Source: Opitutaceae bacterium (GTDB taxonomy: Bacteria > Verrucomicrobiota > Verrucomicrobiia > Opitutales > Opitutaceae). Taken from it: 64,000 bases of DNA. The position numbers and the translations under genes are program-made. The notes under the pieces were generated by a model. That model worked only from the letters and a program-made list of their open reading frames with translations. It had not been told where the DNA came from and ran no database searches. Location: assembly GCA_018402455.1 (NCBI GenBank), contig JAGYIG010000006.1, positions 1 to 64,000 of the forward strand. Reading direction: 5' to 3'. Positions 38,770-47,578 of the stretch are shown piece by piece (position 1 is the first letter of the stretch; each line of letters opens with the position of its first letter).

Positions 38770-39162
38770 TCAGCTCTTTTTCGGCACGGCGATGCAGTCC
38801 ATTTCGAACTTCAAGTTTGAGCCCAAGCACTTGCAGATCGTCGTGCGCGCGGGATACGGCGCGGTGAAATACTTCCGGTAAAGCTCGTTGAACTTCGCCA
38901 CGTCCTCGGGCTCGCGCACGAAGTTGTGCGTCTTCACCACGTGCGCCAAGTCACTGCCCGCCGACTCCAATACCGCCCGCAGGTTTTCAATCGAACGCCG
39001 GAATTCACCTTCGAATGTATCCGAAACAATCTTACCGGTCTTATCGACCGAGGCTTGGCCCGACACGAAGATCAGGTCTCCGACCTGCACGGCGGGGCTG
39101 AACGGTAGGTGGGATACCGGGGTGTCGGCATCACGAGGATAAGATACGGCGGGATGGTTCAT
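38770..39162 (-). CDS. RidA family protein
   Basis: PFSPAVQVGDLIFVSGQASVDKTGKIVSDTFEGEFRRSIENLRAVLESAGSDLAHVVKTHNFV...PARTTICKCLGSNLKFEMDCIAV. Confidence 0.92.
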   Translation of the reverse strand: MNHPAVSYPRDADTPVSHLPFSPAVQVGDLIFVSGQASVDKTGKIVSDTFEGEFRRSIENLRAVLESAGSDLAHVVKTHNFVREPEDVAKFNELYRKYFTAPYPARTTICKCLGSNLKFEMDCIAVPKKS

Positions 39163-40667
39163 AAAAATTCAAATTTCGGGGTGGTGATATCGTCGAGCGG
39201 GAAGATGGGGCGAGGCAGTTGCTGCCAGGGAAACGTGCTCACGTCGCTGCGGCAGGGTCCCGGCGTATCCACCAAAAATGTCGCCCCCGCAATCGGGTCA
39301 TAGGCCCGCCGGTGGGCCACCGCGGCTTTGACCCCGATTACCTTAAAATCACCGGGTTCAAGGCCTTGGCTGCGGAACTGCCCCAGATCAAAGGGCGGCG
39401 TTTTCCGGCTGGTCAGGAGCAGGGTCACCCCCGCCGTGCGCACCACCGCGCACGGCCCCATCTCAATCTTCAGTCCCCGCATGGACGCCAGATGGCTGTG
39501 GCGATCCTCGAGATCAAACGTTCCGGCGCTGCGCGAAATCAACGTGACTTCGAGGTCAAGCGGCCCGGCATCGAGCGCCGATCCCTTGCCGCCAATCGCC
39601 AGTCGGATCGTCCCCTGCAACGGCAGCGATTGCAGGGCGCACACCGCCTCCGCGTCGTTGATCGCGACCAACGCGTTGTCGACCCCGTGCCGCAGCAGCG
39701 CGCGCAGAATTCCCGTGCCATCCCCCGGAGCGCCTCCCCCGATGTTATCCGCCGGTTCCACCAGAACAATCGGGCCTCCCGGGTCCCGCGGCAACCGGGA
39801 CATCACCGCGTCGACGGAGGGATAAGAGACGCCACCTTCCGCCCGTTTGGCCCAGGCCAGCGCCGCCACGGGCGCGAGCTTTTCCCGCGCCAGCTGCTCG
39901 CTTCCCGTATGAATCAAACTGAGCGAAACCCCGGTGTAGGGGGTGTCTGCGAACGAAAAGCCCGCCACCACATTGCCCGCCCATATGATGGGTTCGGCGG
40001 CGACAATTTCCTCGATCTCCGTCCGCAAAGCCCGCATCGGATCCGCGGCCGTCCCGGTGCCCGGTGGTGGCCATAGAATCGGTAGCCGAACGGTCGTCAT
40101 GCGCGGACTGACCCGTTCCGCCAAGGCCCGGGCCATCAACCGGGTCGCCCGCATGGCCGAATCCCGGGAATCGGTGTGGGGGTTTTCGCGGTAGGCCACC
40201 AACCCGTTGGCCAAACGTCCCATGCGAGCCGAAAAGTTGGCGTGCAGATCAAACACCCCAAACAGCGGCAGGTCCGCCGCCCCCGGCAGGGCCCGAATGC
40301 GCTCCAGTAACTCACCTTCCACATCCGGGAACAACGGCGTCACCATCGCGCCGTGCAGCACGAGAAAAATCGCATCCACCCCTTCCGCCAAGGCGGCTCG
40401 CGCCCGCGGGGCGAACTCCCCCCAAAACGTGTCGAAAACCTCATCGGCCACCATGCCTCCCGGCGTCGTCCGGATATCGATGGTGGGAATCACCGTGAAG
40501 CCCAACTGCCGGGCCACGGTCAAAAAGCCATCGGTCGGCGAGGCATCCCCCAGTTTGTCGAGAATCGCCGCGTCGCAAGTGACTTCGAAATCCGGCCAGG
40601 TGGTCAGCTGATCGAGAAACGTATGCGTCTCGTGAAACAGCCCACCGAACAGGATCCGTGCACTCAT
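39159..40667 (-). CDS. M81-family metallopeptidase (MlrC-like)
   Basis: GGLFHETHTFLDQLTTW, VLHGAMVTP, GVFDLHANFSARMG, YRENPHTDSRDSAMRA, EPADNIGGGAPGDGTGILRALL: MlrC family motifs. Start MSARI at 40667. Confidence 0.9.
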   Translation of the reverse strand: MSARILFGGLFHETHTFLDQLTTWPDFEVTCDAAILDKLGDASPTDGFLTVARQLGFTVIPTIDIRTTPGGMVADEVFDTFWGEFAPRARAALAEGVDAIFLVLHGAMVTPLFPDVEGELLERIRALPGAADLPLFGVFDLHANFSARMGRLANGLVAYRENPHTDSRDSAMRATRLMARALAERVSPRMTTVRLPILWPPPGTGTAADPMRALRTEIEEIVAAEPIIWAGNVVAGFSFADTPYTGVSLSLIHTGSEQLAREKLAPVAALAWAKRAEGGVSYPSVDAVMSRLPRDPGGPIVLVEPADNIGGGAPGDGTGILRALLRHGVDNALVAINDAEAVCALQSLPLQGTIRLAIGGKGSALDAGPLDLEVTLISRSAGTFDLEDRHSHLASMRGLKIEMGPCAVVRTAGVTLLLTSRKTPPFDLGQFRSQGLEPGDFKVIGVKAAVAHRRAYDPIAGATFLVDTPGPCRSDVSTFPWQQLPRPIFPLDDITTPKFEFL

Positions 40668-40693
40668 CTCGCGTTCGTTTTCCCGCCGTTCGA

Positions 40694-42031
40694 TCAGGCT
40701 GCCGGCCACGTGGCGGCGTGGCGCTTGAACGCGACCGCCGCGCGCGCCAAAGCCTCGTCAATGTCCGCCTCGGTGTGGGCCAGACTGATCGACCACAACC
40801 CGCGTTCGATCGCCCGCACCCCTTCCTCCAACAAACAGCGGCGCAAATGCGTCCACCGGGGGACGTCCTGCAGTTGGATGTAGTCCCGGTAGTTTTCCAC
40901 CGGTCGGGCGGCCACGTCGGGCTTCACCATCAGGGTGTGAAAGGCCAGACCGGGGCCCTGCGGTCGCAGCGGAATGTCGTGCTCATCGGCCAGGGCCCGC
41001 AGGCCGGCCATCAGTTTTTGCCCCAGCCGATTCAGCGTAGCCGGATGCTCGGGGCCCAGCGCGATCACCGCATCGAGGCACCAGCGGCTCGCCGCCAGAC
41101 ACAGGGGATTGGCGTTCAAGGTGCCCGCGTGCATCGCCTCGCCGGAGATGATTTTGGCCATCGCGGCGCGGGTCCCCGTCAAAGCGGCAAACGGGGTGCC
41201 CCCGCCGATCGCCTTGCCGAACACCGTCAAGTCCGGACGCACCCCGTAATAGGCCTGCGCTCCACCCGCCCCGAACCGGAAACCGGTAATGGTTTCATCG
41301 GCGATCATCAACATGCCTTCCTGATCACAGAGCGCGCGGATCGCGGCCAGCATGCCTTCGCCCGGCTCGATGCAGCAGGTGTTGCACATGGCCGGCTCAC
41401 AGACAATCGCCGCGATCTGCCCACGGTAATCCGCGACGCGCTGCCGCAGGTGCTCGATGTCATTCCAGCGCGCCACCACAAACTGCTCCGTCACCGCGGA
41501 AATGATGCCTTTGCTGGGATGAACGCGAGCGGGTTCGGGATCAGCCCAAGTGCTCGGCGGATTCGCGAACCCCACCAAGCCTTCGTCACCCCAGCCGTGG
41601 TAGTGCCCTTCAAATTTCAGAATCAAACGGCGCCCGGTGTGCGCTCGGGCCAACCGGAACGCCGCCATCACCGCCTCGGTGGCGGAGTTGTTGAACCGAA
41701 CCAGCTCCGTCGCCGGCACCATCTGTTGCAACCGCTCCGCCACGTCCAACTCCAGTTTGCTTTGCGCCGCCCAATGCAGCCCCAACTTCGCCTGCGCCGC
41801 GATCGCCTCGGCCAATCCGGCGGGCGCGTGACCATAGAGCAGCGCGCCCTGACCGAGTTGGTAGTCGATATACTCGTTGCCATCCACGTCCCACACCCGC
41901 GCCCCCGCGCCTTTCTCGAAATACAGGGGCACCGGCTTTTCCATCAGCCGAATGCCGCTGTTGATACCGCCGGCGATGCTTTGCTGGGCCCGCTCAAAGA
42001 GCTGCTGGGATTGGGAAAAGGTGTAGGGCAT
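40694..42031 (-). CDS. Class III aminotransferase (glutamate-1-semialdehyde aminomutase-like)
   Basis: GGINSGIRLMEKPVPLYFEKGAGARVWDVDGNEYIDY...VRFNNSATEAVMAAFRLARAHTGRRLILKFEGHYHGWGDEG...IADETITGFRFGAGGAQAYYGVRPDLTVFGKAIGGGTPFAALTG. Confidence 0.92.
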   Translation of the reverse strand: MPYTFSQSQQLFERAQQSIAGGINSGIRLMEKPVPLYFEKGAGARVWDVDGNEYIDYQLGQGALLYGHAPAGLAEAIAAQAKLGLHWAAQSKLELDVAERLQQMVPATELVRFNNSATEAVMAAFRLARAHTGRRLILKFEGHYHGWGDEGLVGFANPPSTWADPEPARVHPSKGIISAVTEQFVVARWNDIEHLRQRVADYRGQIAAIVCEPAMCNTCCIEPGEGMLAAIRALCDQEGMLMIADETITGFRFGAGGAQAYYGVRPDLTVFGKAIGGGTPFAALTGTRAAMAKIISGEAMHAGTLNANPLCLAASRWCLDAVIALGPEHPATLNRLGQKLMAGLRALADEHDIPLRPQGPGLAFHTLMVKPDVAARPVENYRDYIQLQDVPRWTHLRRCLLEEGVRAIERGLWSISLAHTEADIDEALARAAVAFKRHAATWPAA

Positions 42032-42049
42032 GGGACGGTTTCGGCAGGG

Positions 42050-42799
42050 TTAGGCTGAGGCCAGAAAAGCGGTGTCGTCTCCGGCGTGGATTCGGCTCAG
42101 GGTCGCGATCAAACTCAAACGTCGTTTTTCCGGGAACCGGCTCAACGGGACCGCTACACTGATCCCCGCCAAGGGCTCCCCCAGCTGGCTCAACGACACC
42201 GCCACGCAGCCCACCCCCGCCACGGTTTCCTCCTCCTCCCACGCCCACCCTCGCAGGCGGGTGGCTTCGAGTTCCTGTTCCAGCCGTGACCGCGCCGCCT
42301 GCCGACCCCGGGCCGGTCGCAGGGCAACTACCTTGGCCACCAGTCGGGCCCTTTGCTCCTTCGGCAAGTTGGCCGCAATCGCCCGGCCCAGGGCCGTCGT
42401 GGAAAACAAATCCCGGGCGCCCGGCTTCACAATCCAGCGCAAGGCCTGCTCCGTCTCCAGCACCTCCGCGTAACGAACATAAACCCCCTCCAGCACGCCC
42501 AAGTTCACCGTCTCATCAAAGCGGGCATGCAGTCCCGCCATGATCGGCTGCGCCTTGCCCCGCAACAACGCGTCCCGCCCATGCTCCCGCAATGAGGCCA
42601 ACCGCGAGGTCAACCGGTAACTTCCGCGGGTTTCCCCGGGCTCCAAATACCCCAAATCCCGCAGACTGCCCAAAATGCGGTGCACCGTCGGCTTCGGCAG
42701 GCGGCTTTCCGCCGCCAGTTCCGCCAAACTCAACGCCCGCCCCGTTCGCGCCAGCACTTCCAGAATCGAAAAGGCTTTATCGAGGACGGCAATACTCAT
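42050..42799 (-). CDS. IclR-family transcriptional regulator
   Basis: AFSILEVLARTGRALSLAELAAESRLPKPTVHRILGSLRDLGYLEPGETRGSYRLT HTH plus effector domain. Confidence 0.93.
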   Translation of the reverse strand: MSIAVLDKAFSILEVLARTGRALSLAELAAESRLPKPTVHRILGSLRDLGYLEPGETRGSYRLTSRLASLREHGRDALLRGKAQPIMAGLHARFDETVNLGVLEGVYVRYAEVLETEQALRWIVKPGARDLFSTTALGRAIAANLPKEQRARLVAKVVALRPARGRQAARSRLEQELEATRLRGWAWEEEETVAGVGCVAVSLSQLGEPLAGISVAVPLSRFPEKRRLSLIATLSRIHAGDDTAFLASA

Positions 42800-42811
42800 A
42801 GCTTCGGGTAA

Positions 42812-42834
42812 GTTTTCATATCACAATGTGAAAC
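42812..42834. promoter_or_regulatory. Candidate IclR operator in divergent promoter region
   Basis: GTTTTCATAtcacaaTGTGAAAC imperfect palindrome centred between divergent iclR-like and amidohydrolase genes. Confidence 0.4.
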
Positions 42835-42864
42835 ATTAATTCCGTCAAATAGAATGGACACCCC

Positions 42865-43827
42865 ATGATCATCGACTGTCACAACCACCTCGGCGTCGAC
42901 CCTTACTTCTACCTCAACCGCTACCACCCCTACGCCCAGGACTTGGTCACCCTGGTGACCGAGGGGCGTCATTGCGGGGTGGATCGCTGGGTGGTGTTTC
43001 CGATGGTCGGGAACCTTACTTTTGATCTGGCGGCGATGCGTCGCCGGGAACTCGTGCCGGGCGGAATCGAGTCCGTGCCCTATGCTTTCGAAAATGAGCG
43101 GATGTTCCACGAGATCTACGATCTGTATCCCGATCTCGGCGCCCACACCCTCCCGTTTGCCATCCTCGATCCGATGCGCGAACCAGCCGCCCAACTCACC
43201 CAGCTGCGCAAGCTGCGCCCGCGGTATCCTTTCTACGGGCTGAAAATTCAGCCCACCATGATTCAGGCCCCCATCGAATCGCTGCTGACCGTGGGACGCG
43301 GGTTTCTGGAGTTTGCGGCCGAGTTCGACCTGCCCTTCATCATCCACTCCAGCGTCGACCCGGCCGATCTCTGGGCGCAGGCCACCAGCATCCTGCGCGT
43401 CGCCGAAGCCACCCCGGACGTGCGTTTCTGTCTGGCCCACTCCTGTCGTTTCGATCGGGAGTGTCTGGATCGCGTCGCGGACTTACCCAACACGTGGTTC
43501 GACTGTTCGGCCCACCGCATCCATTGTGATTGCGCCCGCCAGGAGTTCGCCAACATCGCTCCGCCCACCCGCCGCTTTGCGGCGGACTACACTGACCCCG
43601 CCGCCGTATTGCTGGCCTTGGCGGAGGCTTATCCCACCAAGCTGATCTGGGGGTCGGATACGCCGTTTCAGAGTTACGTTGACGACAAGCTCTCCCTGCG
43701 CAGCACCTATGCCGAAGAAACCGATTGTTTGAAAATTCTGCCCCCCCACCTGCTCCGCGCCGTCACCTGCGACAATCTGCTGAGCTACCTCAATCTGCCC
43801 GATGAAAACCCTCTCGCTCTCGGGTAA
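42865..43827 (+). CDS. Amidohydrolase-family metal-dependent hydrolase
   Basis: MIIDCHNHLGVDPYFYLN...FIIHSSVDPADLW...FCLAHSCRFDRE...TWFDCSAHRIHC...LIWGSDTPFQSYVDDK. Confidence 0.88.
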   Translation: MIIDCHNHLGVDPYFYLNRYHPYAQDLVTLVTEGRHCGVDRWVVFPMVGNLTFDLAAMRRRELVPGGIESVPYAFENERMFHEIYDLYPDLGAHTLPFAILDPMREPAAQLTQLRKLRPRYPFYGLKIQPTMIQAPIESLLTVGRGFLEFAAEFDLPFIIHSSVDPADLWAQATSILRVAEATPDVRFCLAHSCRFDRECLDRVADLPNTWFDCSAHRIHCDCARQEFANIAPPTRRFAADYTDPAAVLLALAEAYPTKLIWGSDTPFQSYVDDKLSLRSTYAEETDCLKILPPHLLRAVTCDNLLSYLNLPDENPLALG

Positions 43828-44563
43828 CGCCGCCCTCGTCACCGGGTCATCCCAAGGGCTCGGCCTGGGTATTGCGCAGGGGCTGCTGGAATCGGGCGCC
43901 GCGGTGGCGTTTCACGGCCACGAGGCCCGCCCCTCCGCCGTGCCGCCATCCGCCCCCTACCTTGGCGGGGACTTGCTCGATCCGGCCACCCCCGCCGCCT
44001 TGGTCGACGCCGCCTTCGCGGCCCTGCCCGCACTCGACCTACTCGTCTGCAACGCGGGCAGCATCTTCGATCTGCCGTTCCTCGAGATGGACCTCGAGCG
44101 CTGGGATCGGACCCAAAACCTCAACGTGCGCGCCACCTATTTTGTGGTGCAGGCCTTCGCCCGGGCGATGGTCGCGCGCCACCGCCCCGGGGCGGTGGTC
44201 ATCACGTCGTCCATCAATGGCTATCAGGCGGAGATCAACTCCAGTGCCTACGACACTTCCAAGGGAGCCCTCGTCATGATGACCCGCACCCTCGCCCAGG
44301 CGCTCGCCCCCCACGCCATCCGCGTGAATGGCATCGCGCCGGGTTTGATGCGCACGCCGCTCACCGAGCGGTGGTTACAAACCGATCCGGCGGGCGCCGA
44401 GCTCTACGCTCAGCGCACCCTGCTCAATCGCTTGGGCACGGCCGAGGATTGCGCCGGCGCGGTCGCTTTCCTGCTGTCTCCGGCTGCTGGATACATCACC
44501 GGCCAGGTGCTGGCGGTCGACGGCGGCATGGGGATCAGTCAACTCGGCAGCATCACCCCATGA
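43802..44563 (+). CDS. Short-chain dehydrogenase/reductase
   Basis: GNAALVTGSSQGLGLGIAQGLLESGAAVAFHG...SSAYDTSKGALVMMTRTLAQALAPHAIRVNGIAPGLM...YITGQVLAVDGGMGI. Confidence 0.92.
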   Translation: MKTLSLSGNAALVTGSSQGLGLGIAQGLLESGAAVAFHGHEARPSAVPPSAPYLGGDLLDPATPAALVDAAFAALPALDLLVCNAGSIFDLPFLEMDLERWDRTQNLNVRATYFVVQAFARAMVARHRPGAVVITSSINGYQAEINSSAYDTSKGALVMMTRTLAQALAPHAIRVNGIAPGLMRTPLTERWLQTDPAGAELYAQRTLLNRLGTAEDCAGAVAFLLSPAAGYITGQVLAVDGGMGISQLGSITP

Positions 44564-45651
44564 CGACCCTCGACGCGCTCGCCACCCCCAGCATTCTTGT
44601 CGTCGAGGATCGCTTGGAGACCAACCTGCGGGTGATGCAGCAGGCGTGCGATCAGGCGGGAATCGCCCTGCGCCCGCACATCAAGACGCACAAGCTGGTG
44701 CCGATCGCCCGGCGTCAGTTGGCGCTGGGGGCGAAGGGCCTCACCTGCGCCAAGCTGGGCGAGGCCGAGGCGATGCTGGCCAGCGGCGTGCGCGAAATCT
44801 TCCTCGCCCACTCACTGGTCGACCCCCGCCAGGCCCCGCGGATCCGAGCCCTCGGGCACCAGCTCGACGAATTGCGCCTCGCCGTTACCAGCGAGGCCCA
44901 CCTTGAGGCCTTCCTCCCCTTGGCCCGACAGGTCGGGTGCCCGCTCCTCGTCATGATGGCCGTGGACACCGGACTCAACCGGGAAGGCGTCCGCTCCCTC
45001 GCTGCCGCCCAGCGCATCGCCCAGCAGCTCGAGGCGGAACCGCTTACCCGGCTGGCCGGATTTTATTCCCACGAGGGGCAGTTCTACGGCAGCGACCACA
45101 CCCAACACTCCGCCAATGTCGCCGCCCTGATTGATCACCTCTGTGCGGTCCGCGACGCCGTCGATCCGGCGCTGGCGATCTGGCCGGGTTGCAGTGTTTC
45201 GGCCCGGGCCGTGGTTGCCGCGGCGGCGGGTCGGATCGAGGCCGTCCGCCCGGGGGCCTATGTTTTTGGCGACCTTTCGCTGACTCAAAATGCCAACGTG
45301 ATGCCCTGGGATCATGTCGCCCTCCAGGTGCTCGCCACCGTGGTCGACAAACCCACGGCCGAGCTCGCCCTCATCGATGCCGGCTCCAAAACCTTTTCCT
45401 CCGATAAGACCCGCCAGGGAACCACCGCCCTCGCCGCCGATGGCCGTCGCTTGGAGGTCTTTGCGGTCAACGAGGAACATGGCCACCTGCGCGGGGCCGA
45501 TTTGGGCAACGTCAAGGTCGGCGACCGCATTGCCTTCGTGCCCGCCCACGTCTGCCCGGTGGTCAACCTCACCGACCAGGTTCACGTCATCGCCACCGAC
45601 GGATCCGTTCGCACCACCTGGCCGGTCGAGGCGCGCGGCAAAACCCAGTAA
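44560..45651 (+). CDS. D-threonine aldolase/D-serine dehydratase-like PLP enzyme (alanine racemase fold)
   Basis: LATPSILVVEDRLETNLRVMQQACDQAGIALRPHIKTHKLVPIARRQLALGAKGLTCAKLGEAEAMLASGV (PLP Lys in RPHIKTHK)...IPAHVCPVVNL-type metal end (FVPAHVCPVVNL). 4-bp ATGA overlap with upstream SDR. Confidence 0.9.
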   Translation: MTTLDALATPSILVVEDRLETNLRVMQQACDQAGIALRPHIKTHKLVPIARRQLALGAKGLTCAKLGEAEAMLASGVREIFLAHSLVDPRQAPRIRALGHQLDELRLAVTSEAHLEAFLPLARQVGCPLLVMMAVDTGLNREGVRSLAAAQRIAQQLEAEPLTRLAGFYSHEGQFYGSDHTQHSANVAALIDHLCAVRDAVDPALAIWPGCSVSARAVVAAAAGRIEAVRPGAYVFGDLSLTQNANVMPWDHVALQVLATVVDKPTAELALIDAGSKTFSSDKTRQGTTALAADGRRLEVFAVNEEHGHLRGADLGNVKVGDRIAFVPAHVCPVVNLTDQVHVIATDGSVRTTWPVEARGKTQ

Positions 45652-45679
45652 CCCTGCCACCACAGTTTCAAGCCCGCCC

Positions 45680-46570
45680 ATGCAAGCTCAGCTCTACCTC
45701 GACTCCCAACACGACCTCGCGGAGGGCCCCGTCTGGCACGAGGGCAAACTTTACTGGGTGAACATCACCGCCGGCCGGCTCTATCGGCACGACCCGACCA
45801 ACGATTCCACCACCCACTGGGACGTGGGCGCCACGCTCGGCGTGGCCCTGCCCGCCGCCAACGGGTGGTGGTGGAACGCTCGCGAACGTGACTGCGCCTG
45901 GCTGCACGAACCTACCGGGAAGATCGTGCCGATTGCCGCAACCATCGCTCCCGACGTGCCGGCCAACCATCGCTTCAATGATGGCTTCTGCGGGCCCGAC
46001 GGACACCCTTGGGTGGGCAGTGCGGCGCTGGACGGATCGCGGGAAACCGCCGCCCTTTACCGGGCCGATCCGACGGGTGCACTGCACCTGGCCCTGGCAA
46101 ACATCACGCTTTCCAACGGTCTCGGGTGGTCGCCCGATCACCACCGCTTTTATTATGTCGATTCACTGGCGCACCAACTGGCGGTCTTCGACTACGACGC
46201 CGCAACCCACCAGCTCCGCAACCGCCGCATCCTGCGGGAGTTCCCCCCGGATGGCAGCGTGCCGGACGGACTCAGTATCGATACCGCCGGCCACGTCTGG
46301 TTGGCGATCTGGGGCGGCGCAAAGGTCCTCCGGCTCCATGGCCTGACCGGGGAAATTCTCGATCAAATTGAACTCCCGGTCACCCAGGTGACCTCCTGCT
46401 GTTTCGGCGGGCCCGATCACCAAACCCTTTTCATCACCACCGCCCGAGCGGGTCTCGACGAGAAAGCGGTGCGGGAACAGCCGTTCGCCGGGGGTATTTT
46501 CGCGGTCGAAACCCGCACGCGCGGTCTGCCACCGACTCCCTGTTCGATTCCTCCGCCTCGGCCGGACTGA
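45680..46570 (+). CDS. SMP-30/gluconolactonase family protein
   Basis: DLAEGPVWHEGKLYWVNITAGRLYRHD...RFNDGFCGPDGHPWVGSAALDG...LSNGLGWSPDHHRFYYVDSLAHQL...PDGLSIDTAGHVWLAIWGGAKVLR. Start set at 45680. Confidence 0.92.
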   Translation: MQAQLYLDSQHDLAEGPVWHEGKLYWVNITAGRLYRHDPTNDSTTHWDVGATLGVALPAANGWWWNARERDCAWLHEPTGKIVPIAATIAPDVPANHRFNDGFCGPDGHPWVGSAALDGSRETAALYRADPTGALHLALANITLSNGLGWSPDHHRFYYVDSLAHQLAVFDYDAATHQLRNRRILREFPPDGSVPDGLSIDTAGHVWLAIWGGAKVLRLHGLTGEILDQIELPVTQVTSCCFGGPDHQTLFITTARAGLDEKAVREQPFAGGIFAVETRTRGLPPTPCSIPPPRPD

Positions 46571-46737
46571 CGAGGAGGCCGCCGCCGCCGCCCCAAGGCC
46601 GGTCACCGACTCACCCTTAAAAATTAAACCGCGATTTTCTTAAAATATTTTGAACGAAATCCCCGGGGCCTCGTCTTCCCCTTTGTAAGTTCATTGTTCT
46701 TTGGTTTAGTTCATAGTTTGTAGTTTGATTAGTCGGT

Positions 46738-46779
46738 AAGGGCGCCTTGGTTATTCACTGTGGCGCCCTTCCTGTTTTT
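46738..46779 (+). terminator. Strong hairpin with trailing T-tract (terminator-like)
   Basis: AAGGGCGCC (46738-46746) / GGCGCCCTT (46762-46770), then cctgttttt, in an AT-rich intergenic region. Confidence 0.6.
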
Positions 46780-46822
46780 CGACCCTCGACTCTGGCTGGC
46801 ACCACTTTAGGCCTGAATAATC

Positions 46823-47578
46823 ATGTCTGATTTTCGTGCCTTTTACTCTCCCGCCGAACAAGAACCCCGCCAGGTGGTTTTGGATGCGACCGAATCCCAC
46901 CACTTGGTGGCCGTCAACCGGGCACGGATCGGCGCCACCGTGGTCGTGTTCAACGGCAAGGGCACCGAGTGGATCTGCGAGCTTACCCAAGACTCGAAGC
47001 GTGCCGCCGAACTGAAGGTGAGGTTTGCCCAAACCGCCCCGCCCCTGCCGCACCACATCAGTCTGGCGCAGGCCCTGCCCAAGGGAAACACCTTTGAGTC
47101 CATCGTCCGCAAGGCCACCGAGATCGGGGCCGCCGAGATCATTCCGCTGGAAAGCGAGCGCACCCAAGTGCACCTCGATGCCAATCGCTCGGACAAAAAG
47201 CACGACAAGTGGAAAACCGCCGCCCTCGAGGGCGCGAAACAATGCGGGAATCCGTGGCTGCCGGAGATCCAACCGTTGCGCACGGCGGCGGAGTATTTCG
47301 CCAACCCTGGCGCGTTCGATTTGAAACTCATCGCCAGCCTGCATCCCGGGGCCAAGCCCCTCAAAGCCGTGCTGGCAGCGAGCGAATCGGCGCTGGGACG
47401 CCCCCCCCGTCGGGTGCTGTGGGCCATCGGACCCGAGGGCGATTTCACCCCCAGCGAGATGAGCATCGCCCAGAGTGCGGGGTTCGAGCCGATCACCCTC
47501 GGTCCCTTGGTGCTCCGTTGTGAGACGGCGGCCGTGTATGCACTCAGTGTGCTGAGCTACGAGCTCTCCTCCTCATGA
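46823..47578 (+). CDS. rsmE: 16S rRNA (uracil(1498)-N(3))-methyltransferase
   Basis: DATESHHLVAVNRARIGATVVVFNGKG...FESIVRKATEIGAAEIIPLESERTQVHLD...KWKTAALEGAKQCGNPWLPEI...WAIGPEGDFTPSEMSIAQSAGFEPITLGPLVLRCETAAVYALSVLSYE. Confidence 0.95.
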   Translation: MSDFRAFYSPAEQEPRQVVLDATESHHLVAVNRARIGATVVVFNGKGTEWICELTQDSKRAAELKVRFAQTAPPLPHHISLAQALPKGNTFESIVRKATEIGAAEIIPLESERTQVHLDANRSDKKHDKWKTAALEGAKQCGNPWLPEIQPLRTAAEYFANPGAFDLKLIASLHPGAKPLKAVLAASESALGRPPRRVLWAIGPEGDFTPSEMSIAQSAGFEPITLGPLVLRCETAAVYALSVLSYELSSS

